Part shown: positions 5,187-14,764 of the stretch, piece after piece
Position numbering within the stretch: position 1 is the stretch's first letter
How the letters are laid out: every line of letters begins with the position of its first letter
DNA from: Allochromatium warmingii
GTDB lineage: Bacteria > Pseudomonadota > Gammaproteobacteria > Chromatiales > Chromatiaceae
Length of the DNA stretch: 64,000 bases
Direction of reading: 5' to 3'
NCBI RefSeq assembly: GCF_900107145.1
Contig: NZ_FNOW01000007.1
Coordinates: 1-64,000, forward strand
Program-made: the position numbers and the translations under genes
The notes under the pieces: model-generated
What the model was told of the DNA's origin: nothing
Seen by the model: the letters and a program-made list of their open reading frames with translations, nothing else
Database searches by the model: none

Positions 5187-8100
5187 TTAAAGCGTTTTAG
5201 CCTGTTCAGCTAAATAAAGCCAAGTATCAATTACCGTATCGGGATTGAGCGAAATACTACTAATCCCTTGCTTGAGTAACCAATCGGCAAAATCCTTATG
5301 ATCCGACGGCCCCTGACCGCAAATACCGACGTATTTACCCTGAGCACGGCTGGCACGAATCGCCATTGACAGCATCTTTTTAACGGCCGGATCGCGCTCA
5401 TCGAAATGCTCGGCGACCAGACTCGAATCACGATCCAGACCAAGCGTGAGCTGAGTCATATCATTCGAGCCGATTGAGAAGCCGTCGAAGTATTCTAAAA
5501 ACTCCTCAGCCAGCACCGCATTCGACGGCAGCTCGCACATCATAATCAGCCGCAGTCCATCCTTGCCGCGCTCTAGCCCCTGCGCCGCCAGTGCTTCGGT
5601 CACGGCTTGCGCCTGACCTAAGGTGCGCACGAACGGAATCATAATCTCGACATTGGTCAGCCCCATGTCATTGCGCACGCACTTGAGCGCCTCGCATTCC
5701 ATCTCGAAGCAGTCGCGGAAGTTTTCGGCCACATAACGTCCCGCGCCCCGGAAGCCGATCATCGGGTTCTCTTCTTCCGGCTCGTAGCGCGGGCCGCCGA
5801 TCAAATTGGCGTATTCGTTCGACTTAAAATCCGACATGCGCACGATGACAGTATTCGGCGCGAACGCAGCGGCGAGCGTGGCGATGCCCTCGGCAAGCTT
5901 GGCGACATAGAACTCGCGTGGGCTGGCATAGGCGGCGATGCGCGGGGCGATCTGCGCCTTAAGATCCGCCGGCAACTGGTCGAATTCGAGCAGAGCTTTA
6001 GGATGAATGCCGATCATGTTGTTGATGATGAACTCCAGCCGCGCCAGACCAACACCCGCATTTGGGGTAGCGGAGAAGGCAAAGGCGCGGTCGGGATTGC
6101 CGACGTTCATCATGATTTTGACCGGAATCTCCGGCATGGCCGAGAGTTCGACGGTTTTGTAGTCAAAATCCAGCTTGCCATCATAGATAAAGCCAGTATC
6201 GCCTTCGGCACAGCTCACCGTGACCGGCTGACCTTCCTGCACCACCTCGGTCGCGTTGTTGCAGCCGACGACCGCCGGAACGCCGAGTTCACGGGCGATA
6301 ATCGCGGCATGGCAGTTGTTGACCATGACCGGCGTATAACGCTCGGTGAACACGATGTAGTTGTGATGATCGGCGACCGTGATGTTATAGACCGCCTGTT
6401 CACCGCCGTCCTCGACCAGCCGCACCCGCGCCTGACGCAGATCGGAATCAAGCAGGGTTTCTAACCGCTGGGCGTGTGCGGTTTCTAGCTTCGGTAGTGC
6501 GGCGCGGATTGCCTGTTCGGTGACCAGATAGCCTTTGCGGACGCGATTGTTGATGTCGGAATTGACGTTGGGCGCAAACAGTTGTCGCGCATTAAAGAAG
6601 CGGCTGCCGACTTGACGGGTATCACGACAGGCAACGCGCTGGGTATAGCGGCCGATCAGATCGAGTTGCTCGACAATCTGCACGTTATGAATATGGCGGT
6701 TGCGTGTGACCTGGGGCACGGTGCCGAGACGCAGACAGGCGACGATCACGGCTTGCAGCGTTTCGGTATCGGACACATACAGATTCACGCGCCCGTTGTT
6801 AAAACAGCCGTCGCCGTCAATCAGACCAGCGAGAAAATGCGCGGCCAGTTCGCGGTCAGATTTCAGCAGCGTGGTGACAATGGTGTCCTGTTCGCGGCTC
6901 AGATCCTCAGCAATCGCTTTGGAATAACAGCGATAGGCATTGGCCTGACCGATGACCTGTGCGCCACGAATCACGCCCGTTGACACGGCTTTGGTCGAGA
7001 CGCTGAAGCGTTTGCCGTAATTCTCAACTAGCGCCTCATTCATGCGCTCGATGAACTGTTGCTTGAGTTCGGTCGGTTTTTGGATAAACGCGACTTCGCC
7101 ATGCGTGCGGGTCAGATGAATCTGCCCATCGCTCATCAGACCGCCGAGCAGATAGGCCAGCGAGCGTTCCTTGCCGGTCGAGCTGGCGAGTGCCGGTAAC
7201 TGCTGGGCTAAGAGCACCGCGTCGTCATTGGCCAGCATCTGCTGCATTTCGCTATCGACGAGTGCGCCGTCGGCGAGATTGAGCATCTTATGATCGGGCG
7301 TCAGCGTCAGCGTATTGCCCTGCATCCGTCCGGTTTGCGAGACCTCAACGCGGATGGTCTGCGCCTGTTTTTTCATCACCGCCTCGACCGGCTTCCACTC
7401 AACTTTGAGCGTCGTGCGGTCGAGCGCCGGCACGCTCAAGCCTTCGTGACCCTGGGCATAGACTTCCGCGAAGGACATAAAGCCCTTGTTGGTCAACAGT
7501 TTTGTATCGCCCGCAAAACAGGTGCGCCCACCGCGATTGGTGACAATCGCCGCCGCACGCTTCATCACCGGCTCCCAATCGGGATCGGTCATATCGGTAA
7601 TCAGCACATCGCCGGGCTGAACTTTGTGCATATCGGCGATGCTTTCGACGATCCGCGCCGCCCCCGCGCCGATGCGGTTGCCGATGCTGCGTCCGGTCGT
7701 GAGCACCGGCCCCTTGCCTTTGAGCAGATAACGCTCGATGACATTGCCGGTGCGACTTTGCACGGTTTCAGGACGTGCTTGGACGATGTAGAGCTTGCCG
7801 TCGGTGCCGTCTTTTGCCCATTCAATGTCCATCGGGCGGCCATAATGCTGTTCAATCAGAATCGCTTGTTTGGCCAGTTCTTGCACCTCGGCATCGGTGA
7901 TGCTGAAGCGCGGGCGCAGGTCTTCGGGCACTGGCTCGGTTTTGACATGCGCATCATGGTCTGGGTCGCTGTAGACCATGCGAATGGCTTTATCGCCGAC
8001 CGTGCGCCGCAGAATCGCCGGACGCCCGGCCGTTAAGGTCGGCTTGTGGACATAAAATTCATCGGGATTGACCGCGCCCTGTACCACCATTTCGCCCAGA

Positions 8101-8768
8101 CCATAGCTGGCGGTGATGAATACAGCGTCACGGAAACCGGATTCGGTATCGAGCGTGAACATCACGCCCGAAGCGGCTAGATCACTGCGCACCATCCGCT
8201 GAATGCCCGCCGATAGCGCGACGTGGCGATGCTCAAAGCCCTGATGCACGCGGTAGGAGATCGCGCGATCGTTGAACAGTGAGGCAAAGACTTCTTTGAT
8301 CCGATGCTTGATGTTGTCAAGCCCGTGGACGTTTAAGAAGGTTTCTTGTTGACCCGCAAAGGACGCATCCGGCAAATCTTCTGCCGTCGCTGAGGAGCGC
8401 ACCGCCCACGAAACTTCATCGGTTCCAGCGTCAGCGGTCAGTTTGGCGTAGGCGTCGTTGATCGCGGCATCGAGTTCGGCCGGAAACGGCTGCGCCATCA
8501 CCCAGCCGCGAATGCGCGGGCCAGCTTCCGCGAGGGCGCTGACATCTTCTACGTCCAGTGCATCCAGCACGGACTGAATCTGCTCATCGAGTCCATCTTT
8601 GGCCAAAAACTCGCGGTAAGCGTCAGCGGTGGTGGCAAAGCCGCCCGGCACGCTTACGCCAAGATGGGTCAGGTTCTGGATCATCTCGCCGAGAGAGGCG
8701 TTCTTGCCTCCGACGACGGGAACATCGTCCATCCCGAGGTCGCTGAGCCAGCGGACGTAGTCGGTCAT
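5187..8768 (-). CDS. ppsA: Phosphoenolpyruvate synthase precursor with intein
   Basis: PpsA converts pyruvate, ATP and water to phosphoenolpyruvate, AMP and phosphate, the entry to gluconeogenesis. The precursor is 1193 residues. Removing the 402-residue intein (6315-7520) leaves 791, matching the usual length of about 790. The N-terminal ATP-binding domain has [11 protein letters not shown] and [26 protein letters not shown]. The swivelling His domain [17 protein letters not shown] is split between Thr and Cys, one residue before the phosphorylated His. The C-terminal PEP/pyruvate barrel has GFRGAGRYV and [19 protein letters not shown]. The start at 8768 has GGAG upstream and gives the family's usual MTDYVRWL; a longer frame to 8837 is unlikely. 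Without splicing the enzyme cannot be active. No ppsR neighbour. Confidence 0.97.
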   Translation of the reverse strand: MTDYVRWLSDLGMDDVPVVGGKNASLGEMIQNLTHLGVSVPGGFATTADAYREFLAKDGLDEQIQSVLDALDVEDVSALAEAGPRIRGWVMAQPFPAELDAAINDAYAKLTADAGTDEVSWAVRSSATAEDLPDASFAGQQETFLNVHGLDNIKHRIKEVFASLFNDRAISYRVHQGFEHRHVALSAGIQRMVRSDLAASGVMFTLDTESGFRDAVFITASYGLGEMVVQGAVNPDEFYVHKPTLTAGRPAILRRTVGDKAIRMVYSDPDHDAHVKTEPVPEDLRPRFSITDAEVQELAKQAILIEQHYGRPMDIEWAKDGTDGKLYIVQARPETVQSRTGNVIERYLLKGKGPVLTTGRSIGNRIGAGAARIVESIADMHKVQPGDVLITDMTDPDWEPVMKRAAAIVTNRGGRTCFAGDTKLLTNKGFMSFAEVYAQGHEGLSVPALDRTTLKVEWKPVEAVMKKQAQTIRVEVSQTGRMQGNTLTLTPDHKMLNLADGALVDSEMQQMLANDDAVLLAQQLPALASSTGKERSLAYLLGGLMSDGQIHLTRTHGEVAFIQKPTELKQQFIERMNEALVENYGKRFSVSTKAVSTGVIRGAQVIGQANAYRCYSKAIAEDLSREQDTIVTTLLKSDRELAAHFLAGLIDGDGCFNNGRVNLYVSDTETLQAVIVACLRLGTVPQVTRNRHIHNVQIVEQLDLIGRYTQRVACRDTRQVGSRFFNARQLFAPNVNSDINNRVRKGYLVTEQAIRAALPKLETAHAQRLETLLDSDLRQARVRLVEDGGEQAVYNITVADHHNYIVFTERYTPVMVNNCHAAIIARELGVPAVVGCNNATEVVQEGQPVTVSCAEGDTGFIYDGKLDFDYKTVELSAMPEIPVKIMMNVGNPDRAFAFSATPNAGVGLARLEFIINNMIGIHPKALLEFDQLPADLKAQIAPRIAAYASPREFYVAKLAEGIATLAAAFAPNTVIVRMSDFKSNEYANLIGGPRYEPEEENPMIGFRGAGRYVAENFRDCFEMECEALKCVRNDMGLTNVEIMIPFVRTLGQAQAVTEALAAQGLERGKDGLRLIMMCELPSNAVLAEEFLEYFDGFSIGSNDMTQLTLGLDRDSSLVAEHFDERDPAVKKMLSMAIRASRAQGKYVGICGQGPSDHKDFADWLLKQGISSISLNPDTVIDTWLYLAEQAKTL
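6315..7520 (-). mobile_element. LAGLIDADG homing-endonuclease intein in PpsA
   Basis: A 402-residue in-frame insertion, a protein-splicing element that can also home into intein-free alleles. It begins with Cys1 ([10 protein letters not shown]). Block B is TPDHKML with the TxxH His. Two LAGLIDADG helices follow: [12 protein letters not shown] (precursor residues 537-548) and [10 protein letters not shown] (645-654). Block F is near [15 protein letters not shown]. The intein ends VMVNN before the +1 Cys of CHAAIIA. The penultimate residue is Asn, not the usual His. From memory, the Methanocaldococcus jannaschii PEP synthase intein also lacks this His. Composition matches the host, so the intein is not very recent or has ameliorated. 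Confidence 0.95.
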
Positions 8769-9123
8769 CGTTGTGCTACTCCAGTCATGTCTTGTCTGTA
8801 AGATCGTGCGCGAGGGGTGATTCAGCCGTGCCGTCACAGTCTGGATCAGTCAAAGCGGGCGTGGAACGGGTGATCGTCGGTTGCAATAACCGCGTTATAA
8901 TCTGGAAAATATACCCCAGCCGGACAGCAAACGTCCTGAGAGTCCATCAATCCTGAGCATTGAAGTGGCAGATTAGCCGATAGTGTGTCGCGCCCCGGAT
9001 GCGCTGGTGTTCCGGTCACGGCAATTGTTATCTTGAATCAACGGCGTTGTTCGGGCAGCCTAGTTGTGCCGAGCCGTTTCTGAACCGATCTAGTCGATTA
9101 CTCACACCGAGAGGACAAGTCAC
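8769..9123. other. Intergenic region between divergent ppsA and Ala/Glu repeat gene
   Basis: 355 bp with no gene that I can support. A TATAAT hexamer on the plus strand at 8896-8901 may be a -10 box for the gene at 9124, but no good -35 stands 17 bp before it. The ribosome sites at each end are GGAG before ppsA and GAGGAC before 9124. Confidence 0.4.
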
Positions 9124-9831
9124 ATGAGCGAAGAATTACCCGGCCTTGCACAATTGCGGGCGATGTTGGGCGCAAGCGATACCAGTCAATTGATCGTGCG
9201 CGGTTTGAGTATCGCCGTCGCCGCTGGAACTTTTTATGTGGTGTCCACCGATGCGCTCTATGGCGATGCTCCGCCGCTGCCGCTGGCGCAGATCGAAGCC
9301 AATGTCGTTCCGATTGGTAATGTGACGTTGGTGACGCCGCCAGCTCCAGCTCCGGTCGCTGAGGTTGCGCCAGTTGCCGCTGAAAACGCGGAAAACGCGG
9401 AAGCTGTTGCTCCAGTCGCTGAAACCGCGCCTGCTGTTGAAGAAGCTGCTGCACCTGTTGCCGCTGAAACCGCTCCGGCTGTTGAAGAAGCTGCACCTGT
9501 TGCCGCTGAAACCGCTCCGGCTGCTGAAGAAGCTGCACCAGTCGCTGCTGAAACCGCTCCGGCTGTTGAAGAAGCTGCACCAGTCGCTGCTGAAACCGCT
9601 CCGGCTGCTGAAGAAGCTGCACCTGTTGCTGCTGAAACTGCTCCGGCTGTTGAAGAAGCTGCACCTGTTGCCGCTGAAACCGCTCCGGCTGTTGAAGAAG
9701 CTGCTCCTGTTGCCGCTGAAACCGCTCCGGCTCCGGTCGCTGTTGAAGCGGTCGCCAAACCTGCCGCTCCGGTTCAGCGCCCAATGCCCGCTTGGATGCT
9801 GCACATGGCTCCGCTCTCTGCACCGAAATAA
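9124..9831 (+). CDS. Ala/Pro/Glu-rich tandem-repeat protein with membrane anchor
   Basis: 235 residues. The first 40 include one likely membrane helix (LIVRGLSIAVAAGTFYVVS). Then comes QIEANVVPIGNVTLVTPPAP, which resembles the anchor-to-linker region I know from gammaproteobacterial cytochrome c5-like proteins (IAPVGQV-type). The rest is about seven tandem copies of a 14-residue unit, APVAAETAPAVEEA, and a short tail ending PAWMLHMAPLSAPK. There is no CxxCH, so no haem domain follows. An acidic, extended periplasmic tether or spacer is plausible. Ribosome site GAGGAC lies before the ATG. Long open frames on the other strand across the repeats are artefacts of the repeat composition. Confidence 0.7.
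   Translation: MSEELPGLAQLRAMLGASDTSQLIVRGLSIAVAAGTFYVVSTDALYGDAPPLPLAQIEANVVPIGNVTLVTPPAPAPVAEVAPVAAENAENAEAVAPVAETAPAVEEAAAPVAAETAPAVEEAAPVAAETAPAAEEAAPVAAETAPAVEEAAPVAAETAPAAEEAAPVAAETAPAVEEAAPVAAETAPAVEEAAPVAAETAPAPVAVEAVAKPAAPVQRPMPAWMLHMAPLSAPK
9460..9735 (+). repeat. 42-bp coding tandem repeat
   Basis: Imperfect tandem copies of a 42-bp unit encoding APVAAETAPAVEEA or the variant APVAAETAPAAEEA. Alternation of the two variants suggests expansion by unequal exchange of blocks. Edges are approximate. Confidence 0.8.
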
Positions 9832-9854
9832 TACAGTCCGCTCGGTTCAAGTCG

Positions 9855-9880
9855 TGCGTTGCTGGTCTTTCAGCAACGCA
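9855..9880. terminator. Hairpin after repeat gene
   Basis: A perfect 10-bp inverted repeat TGCGTTGCTG/CAGCAACGCA with a 6-nt loop, between two convergent genes. No T-run follows, so termination strength is uncertain. Confidence 0.55.
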
Positions 9881-9893
9881 TGACCCCCTCGCC

Positions 9894-10415
9894 TCAAATC
9901 ACAAACTGCCGCAATTCCACATCCGCCACGCTCCGTTCCCACCGCTGCTCGAATTCCAACCGCCAGCGCCGCGCCAGCACCGAATCATCATAATCGGCCA
10001 CCGCTTCCAGCCGCTCGACCAACCGCCGCCGCATATAGCCAGTCGCATCGACAATCAGCATCGCTTCAAGCTGATCTGGTTCATCATCGGCCACGCGCTG
10101 AATCGCAATACGCGAGGTCAACCGCCGCGCTAACTCAATCAGCCGATGTCCGCGCTGAAGCGCGGTGCGTGGATCGCTGATTAACACCCGTACACAGTAG
10201 CTCGGACGTTCGAGCGCCAGCCGCTTGATCGCCTGCACAAATGGCTCCTGCGCGTATATCGTCGCATCAAGCACCGGATCTTGAATCAACACCTCGCGTC
10301 GCGCCTGCGCGACCAGATGCGTGCTGACAGCGGCAATCGCTTGGCGGCCAATCAGTTGTATGCGCCCGCTTGTATCACCAAGCGTGCGCGTTAAATATTC
10401 AACGTCATTCGACAT
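9894..10415 (-). CDS. Conserved protein of DUF7931 type (PLD-like fold suspected)
   Basis: 173 residues from the ATG at 10415, which has AGGA upstream; a GTG at 10436 would add 7 residues. The pattern resembles the domain often found next to or fused with GNAT acetyltransferases in gammaproteobacteria: AAVSTHLVAQARREVLIQDPVLDATIY, FVQAIKRLAL, VRVLISDPRTALQRGHRLIELARRLTSRIAIQRV, then an aromatic C-terminus (WRLEFEQRWERS). The family is thought related to phospholipase D folds, but I see no HKD motif. Function unknown. It is convergent with the repeat protein and about 80 bp from amylosucrase on the same strand. Confidence 0.6.
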   Translation of the reverse strand: MSNDVEYLTRTLGDTSGRIQLIGRQAIAAVSTHLVAQARREVLIQDPVLDATIYAQEPFVQAIKRLALERPSYCVRVLISDPRTALQRGHRLIELARRLTSRIAIQRVADDEPDQLEAMLIVDATGYMRRRLVERLEAVADYDDSVLARRWRLEFEQRWERSVADVELRQFVI

Positions 10416-10498
10416 ACAACTTGTTCCTAATTCCACCGCAGCAACTGTGCGTTAAACTGTGCATTGCGTTTCACTCATGCTCAAACAGACCAAGCAGA

Positions 10499-12472
10499 CT
10501 AAAGTAATGACCGCGCCCGCTGGTCGGCAAGCCAATAAAAATGATACGGTGGAATCACAACGCGCCTATTTAGCACCGCTGGCGCATCGCCCGTGACTAA
10601 ATCTTGAATTTGACCACTGCGGAATAATCCGCGATATGCTGGTGCATCCAGATCAAGATATTGCGGGGCGGCATCAAAATTCGCTGCAACCAGCACCGAA
10701 CTCCCCGGCAAACTCGGATGGGTGCGCAAAAACGCAAAAATATGCGGATTGGCGGCATCAATCAATTCACGATTATTAAAATCAGCAAAAGCCGGAATAT
10801 TCTTGCGCACCGCAATCAGGCGCTTGAGTCCATCAAAAATCCGCTGTTCAACGGTTCCCAATTCGCGGCGACGTTCAGCCCGATTCCAGTCAATGCGCGG
10901 ACGATGAATCCACCGCGCATCACTGGCTTTATTCACATCATCCAGAAAAGAACGATCATTGAGCGTGCCGATTTCATCGCCATACCAAATCAATGGAATC
11001 CCGCCAAACGCTAAAATCATGCCGTGCAGAGTTAAAATCAATGCAATAGCTTGATCTATCGCGTTCTGCTCACCGGATTCGAGCGCCGCTTCCAGCCCCG
11101 CCAGCGATGCTAAAGCTCCAGCAATCCGCGCATCACCCGTTTTGTGATTCACTCCAAATGGTCGCCCACGCGCTGGCGAGCCATCAAATGTGCCGGTAAA
11201 CCAGTCCACTAAAAAGCGGCGATGCGCGTGCGGGTCATAGTCACAGGCGCGAATATCCGCATCATCAAATCCCAATCCGATATCATCATGGCAGCGGGCA
11301 TAATTAAGCCAAGTCGCACGGTCGAGCTTAACCGGCAGGCTTTTAATCCCTTGACTCAGTAGCTTGGCATTTTTTGTCGCCACCGCATCCCAGAGCAGTG
11401 CCATAAAGGTCGCGTTATAGGCAATCTCGCATTCTTTAGCGATCACCGCATCTTCACCAAAATATTTAATAATCTCCGATGGCGCAACAATAGCTTCAGC
11501 AATAAATAAGGTGCCCGGAGCGACGACCTGACAGCAATCTTTCATCATTTGCAAAATCAGATGCGCCTCCCGTTCATTTTGCGATGTAGTGCCGATCTTT
11601 TTCCATAAAAACGCCACCGCATCAAGTCGCAAAATATCTGCCCCTTGATTGGCCCAAAAGAGCACAATATCCAGCATTTCAATAAAAACAGCCGGATTAG
11701 AATAATTCAGATCCCATTGATAGCTGTTAAAAACCGTCATCACCCAGCGGCCCATTTCCGCATCCCAAGTGAAATTACCCGGCGCGGTTTCGGGGAAAAT
11801 CTCTGGTAATGTTTCCTCGAACATATCGGGCACATCGCGATTCGGAAACACGTAATAAAAATCCTGATAGCTTTTGTCTCCGCTCCGCGCCCGTTGCGCC
11901 CAGTCGTGTTCATTTGAGGTGTGATTAACCACCACATCCAGTGTCAGCAGCATCCCGCGTGCCCGCATCGCCTCGCTGAGGGCGCGGATGTCGGCAACCG
12001 TGCCAGCGCGGGGATCGATGTTGCGAAAATCGCTCACGGCATAGCCGCCGTCGCTGGCTCCAAGCGGACAGCGCAGAATCGGCATCACATGCACCAAATT
12101 GACGCCGAGTTCTTGCAGATAGGGCAGCCGCTGCATCAGTCCCGCGAGATCACCGGCAAAGCCGTCGAGATACAGCGCCATGCCAACCCAGTCTTGACTT
12201 AAAAACCAGGTGTGGTTTTCCTCGCGGGTCATATCGAGCTGGCGCAGGGGTTCAGGACGGGCGATATAAGCCCGCGCCAGCCGCTCGGTCAGTTCGGTGA
12301 GGCGTTCTTTAAAATCCTCGCGATGGCCGTAGAGATGCGCGAACAGCGAGTGAATAGCATAAAAGTTCGCGCCCAATCGCGTGTAAAAATGGCGCAAATC
12401 CTCGCGCACGACCTGATGGCTGAGATCGTCGAGAATGTCGTTGAGCAGGGCGTGTGAAACCTGTTCGTACAT
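10499..12472 (-). CDS. Amylosucrase (GH13)
   Basis: 657 residues from the ATG at 12472; a TTG at 12487 is possible. Amylosucrase makes an alpha-1,4-glucan from sucrose, releasing fructose. It can also hydrolyse sucrose. The GH13 barrel motifs fit the Neisseria polysaccharea enzyme closely: LVHVMPILRCPLGASDGGYAVSD, DVVVNHTSNEHDWAQRA, FNSYQWDLNYSNP, ILRLDAVAF (nucleophile Asp), LFIAEAIV (acid/base Glu) and NYARCHDDIG (transition-state Asp). It has an N-terminal helical domain and a C-terminal beta domain. No signal peptide, so it probably acts in the cytosol on internal sucrose. Other sucrose genes are not nearby. Confidence 0.9.
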   Translation of the reverse strand: MYEQVSHALLNDILDDLSHQVVREDLRHFYTRLGANFYAIHSLFAHLYGHREDFKERLTELTERLARAYIARPEPLRQLDMTREENHTWFLSQDWVGMALYLDGFAGDLAGLMQRLPYLQELGVNLVHVMPILRCPLGASDGGYAVSDFRNIDPRAGTVADIRALSEAMRARGMLLTLDVVVNHTSNEHDWAQRARSGDKSYQDFYYVFPNRDVPDMFEETLPEIFPETAPGNFTWDAEMGRWVMTVFNSYQWDLNYSNPAVFIEMLDIVLFWANQGADILRLDAVAFLWKKIGTTSQNEREAHLILQMMKDCCQVVAPGTLFIAEAIVAPSEIIKYFGEDAVIAKECEIAYNATFMALLWDAVATKNAKLLSQGIKSLPVKLDRATWLNYARCHDDIGLGFDDADIRACDYDPHAHRRFLVDWFTGTFDGSPARGRPFGVNHKTGDARIAGALASLAGLEAALESGEQNAIDQAIALILTLHGMILAFGGIPLIWYGDEIGTLNDRSFLDDVNKASDARWIHRPRIDWNRAERRRELGTVEQRIFDGLKRLIAVRKNIPAFADFNNRELIDAANPHIFAFLRTHPSLPGSSVLVAANFDAAPQYLDLDAPAYRGLFRSGQIQDLVTGDAPAVLNRRVVIPPYHFYWLADQRARSLL

Positions 12473-12676
12473 GGTAAGAATGTCCAATTAAATGATGAAT
12501 ACTACCTGCTTGATACCGTGTAATCATATTCCAAAATGCGCTATCCTCTGTTCTGAGCTTGTCAGGATCTGTCCGAGCAGGTCGTTAAGTTCTTCCTGTT
12601 GACAAAGAACGAAGCGCGCTAGATGCGGCACGCTATCCCTCCCCGCTCTCAACAACGAGGTGCTCGCGCAACACTG

Positions 12677-13396
12677 ATGATCGACGAACTACGCCGTGCG
12701 CCGTTGCTTGCGCGTCTGGAGTCGGTACAACTCCAGCGTATCGCACGGCGTGCCAGTCGTGTCAGCTTGACGGCAGAACAACTGCTATTCAGTCAAGGGG
12801 ATGCCGCCACGCGCTTTTATTTGCTCCTCAACGGTCAGATGCGCTTATTTCGGCTCTCGCCTGAGGGCGCCGAAAAGGTCATCGAGATTGTCAGTCCAGG
12901 CCAGACTTTCGCCGAGGCGCTAATGTTTCTCAACGCTCCGCGCTATCCAGTCTGCGCCGCTGCGCTCGCCGATTCTGAATTGCTCGCTATTGATGCCACC
13001 GATTTTGCCGCGATGTTGCGCGAATCTGTGGATACCTGTTTTATGTTGCTCGGTGCCCTGAGCCAGCGGTTGCGCGGTCTCATCGGCGAAATCGACGATC
13101 TCACCCTTCACACTGCAACCAGCCGCGTCGCCCGCTATCTGGCCTCGCGCCTGCCAGCCGGAGCCGATACGCTCGAACTGGATGTGCGCAAAGGCGTGTT
13201 AGCCTCGCGGCTATCGGTACAGCCGGAAACCTTTTCGCGTGTCATCAAATCGCTCAGTGAGCGCGGTATTATTCACATGGATGGCACGCTGGTGCGCGCG
13301 CTTAATCCGCACCGACTGCTGGAAATCGCTGAATTAACCGACGCGCTCGAACCCGGCCCGATCTCAATCGGCAGTTTGGGTTCGCAACGTCCCTGA
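12677..13396 (+). CDS. Crp/Fnr-family transcription regulator (Dnr-like)
   Basis: 239 residues from the ATG at 12677; a start at 12623 adds 18 basic residues with no conservation expected. A cyclic-nucleotide-binding-like barrel (LLFSQGDAATRFYLLLNGQMRLFRLSPEGAEKVIEIVSPGQTFAEALMFL) is followed by a dimer helix and an HTH_Crp domain (GVLASRLSVQPETFSRVIKSLSERGII). The N-terminus lacks the Fnr-type Cys cluster, so it is more like Dnr/NnrR regulators that sense NO or haem state. It lies just upstream of cytochrome c peroxidase on the same strand, so it may control that gene. I could not find a convincing FNR/DNR box. Confidence 0.85.
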   Translation: MIDELRRAPLLARLESVQLQRIARRASRVSLTAEQLLFSQGDAATRFYLLLNGQMRLFRLSPEGAEKVIEIVSPGQTFAEALMFLNAPRYPVCAAALADSELLAIDATDFAAMLRESVDTCFMLLGALSQRLRGLIGEIDDLTLHTATSRVARYLASRLPAGADTLELDVRKGVLASRLSVQPETFSRVIKSLSERGIIHMDGTLVRALNPHRLLEIAELTDALEPGPISIGSLGSQRP

Positions 13397-13439
13397 ATTT
13401 TGCGCAAGTTAAACCACAAACAAGGAATCCATTGATTTT

Positions 13440-14486
13440 ATGAAACACTCAAAATTGACAGCGTGTATTTCACTGGCGCTATTGATTTCAGGCAGTGCGC
13501 TGGCCGACGATCAAGCCTTGCGCGATAAAGCCGCCCGCGCTGGACTCGCGCCATTACCAGAAAGCGCACCGGATCCAATTGATAATCCCGTGACGCTTGA
13601 AAAAGTGCAGCTCGGCAAGGCGCTCTTTTTTGAGCCACGGTTATCAGTCAGCGGATTGATTAGCTGCAATACCTGCCACAATGTCGGCATGGGTGGCGAT
13701 GATAATATGTCAACCTCAGTTGGGCATGGCTGGCAACAAGGGCCGCGTAATGCGCCGACGGTCTATAATTCAGTCTTTAATCGGGCGCAATTCTGGGATG
13801 GTCGCGCTGCCGATCTCAAAGAGCAGGCGAAGGGGCCAATTCAAGCCGGTGTTGAAATGGCTAATAAACCGGATCATGTTGTGGCAACACTGAAAAGTAT
13901 GCCGGAATATGCAACCTGGTTTAGCGCGGCCTTTCCCGACGAAGCCGATCCGATTAACTTTGAAAATGTTGTTAAAGCAATTGAAGCCTTTGAAGTCAAA
14001 TTGCTCACCCCAAATGCGCCCTTCGATCATTTTATGCAGGGTGTCGATACTGCAATAACCGCCGAGCAAAAAGAAGGGCTGGCGCTATTTGTTGATCGCG
14101 GCTGCACTGCCTGTCATAGTGGCGTCAATGTTGGCGGACAGAATTACTTTCCCTTCGGTCTCATTAAACGTCCGGGCGCAGATATTCTGCCACCTGAAGA
14201 TAAAGGCCGTTTTGAAGTCACGCATTCGGCATCTGATGAATATGTTTTCCGCGCCGCACCGCTACGCAATGTCGCAGTGACCGCCCCCTATTTTCATTCG
14301 GGGCAGGTGTGGGATTTGAAACAGGCGGTCGGCGTGATGGGCACGGCGCAATTGGGTTTAGCTCTCAGCGATGCGGACGCAGGCAAGATTGCCGAATTTC
14401 TCAAATCACTGACCGGCGTTGCACCGCAAATTCAGTATCCGCAATTGCCAGTTGAGACAGTCAGCACACCACGTCCGCAACTGTGA
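13440..14486 (+). CDS. ccpA: Di-haem cytochrome c peroxidase
   Basis: A 348-residue periplasmic enzyme that reduces hydrogen peroxide to water with electrons from small c-type cytochromes or cupredoxins. The signal peptide is residues 1-22 (cleavage near GSALA-DD). The peroxidatic haem site is CNTCH at 76-80 and the electron-transfer haem site is CTACH at 222-226. TPR- and Trp-containing contexts typical of the MauG/CcpA family are present (GPRNAPTVYN, FWDGRAADLKEQAKGPI, FRAAPLRNVAVTAPYFHSG). It follows a Crp/Fnr regulator by 43 bp. A hairpin at 14525-14560 follows it. Confidence 0.95.
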   Translation: MKHSKLTACISLALLISGSALADDQALRDKAARAGLAPLPESAPDPIDNPVTLEKVQLGKALFFEPRLSVSGLISCNTCHNVGMGGDDNMSTSVGHGWQQGPRNAPTVYNSVFNRAQFWDGRAADLKEQAKGPIQAGVEMANKPDHVVATLKSMPEYATWFSAAFPDEADPINFENVVKAIEAFEVKLLTPNAPFDHFMQGVDTAITAEQKEGLALFVDRGCTACHSGVNVGGQNYFPFGLIKRPGADILPPEDKGRFEVTHSASDEYVFRAAPLRNVAVTAPYFHSGQVWDLKQAVGVMGTAQLGLALSDADAGKIAEFLKSLTGVAPQIQYPQLPVETVSTPRPQL

Positions 14487-14524
14487 AAGTTATTTGATTG
14501 ACGGCAGTTGGCGATTGCTCAAAA

Positions 14525-14560
14525 AACGCCGCTTTGTGATGAAAATTATAAAGCGGCGTT
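14525..14560. terminator. Hairpin after ccpA
   Basis: An 11-bp inverted repeat AACGCCGCTTT/AAAGCGGCGTT with a 14-nt AT-rich loop, about 40 bp after the ccpA stop. A T-run follows only on the minus strand, so its main direction is unclear. Confidence 0.55.
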
Positions 14561-14580
14561 CGTCGCACCACCTCAGCGAA

Positions 14581-14683
14581 TTAAAGTGGTCAAATTAAAG
14601 AGGTCAGGTTCAATTTAGTTCTGAGAAATTTAATTAACCGGACAATCATTTAACGATATGCTCCAGCCGAAGCTGGTTTCGCT
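14581..14683 (-). repeat. Dispersed element with UUCG-type hairpin, copy 2
   Basis: On the minus strand this reads AGCGAAAC-NN-GCTTCGGCTGGAGCA (14659-14683), then GTTAAATG, then TTGAACCTGACC and TTTAAT units. This is the same order as at 3007-3154. The hairpin CCAGC-TTCG-GCTGG is perfect here. Only two TTTAAT units remain, against eight in the other copy. Confidence 0.7.
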
Positions 14684-14764
14684 ATTGATTAACTGACCCT
14701 GCTTCTCTCGTGACGAAGCTCCAGACTCGTGACCAGAAAACAAAATTGAACTAGCCCCCACCCC

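Noticed and set aside
7290-8036. 248-residue frame antisense to ppsA
   Set aside because: A shadow of ppsA, with no ribosome site or recognisable domain.
9098-9850. Long frames on the minus strand across the Ala/Glu repeat gene
   Set aside because: They come from the stop-free 42-bp repeat, giving Gln/Arg- or Ser-rich nonsense proteins. Only the plus frame has a ribosome site and a sensible N-terminus.
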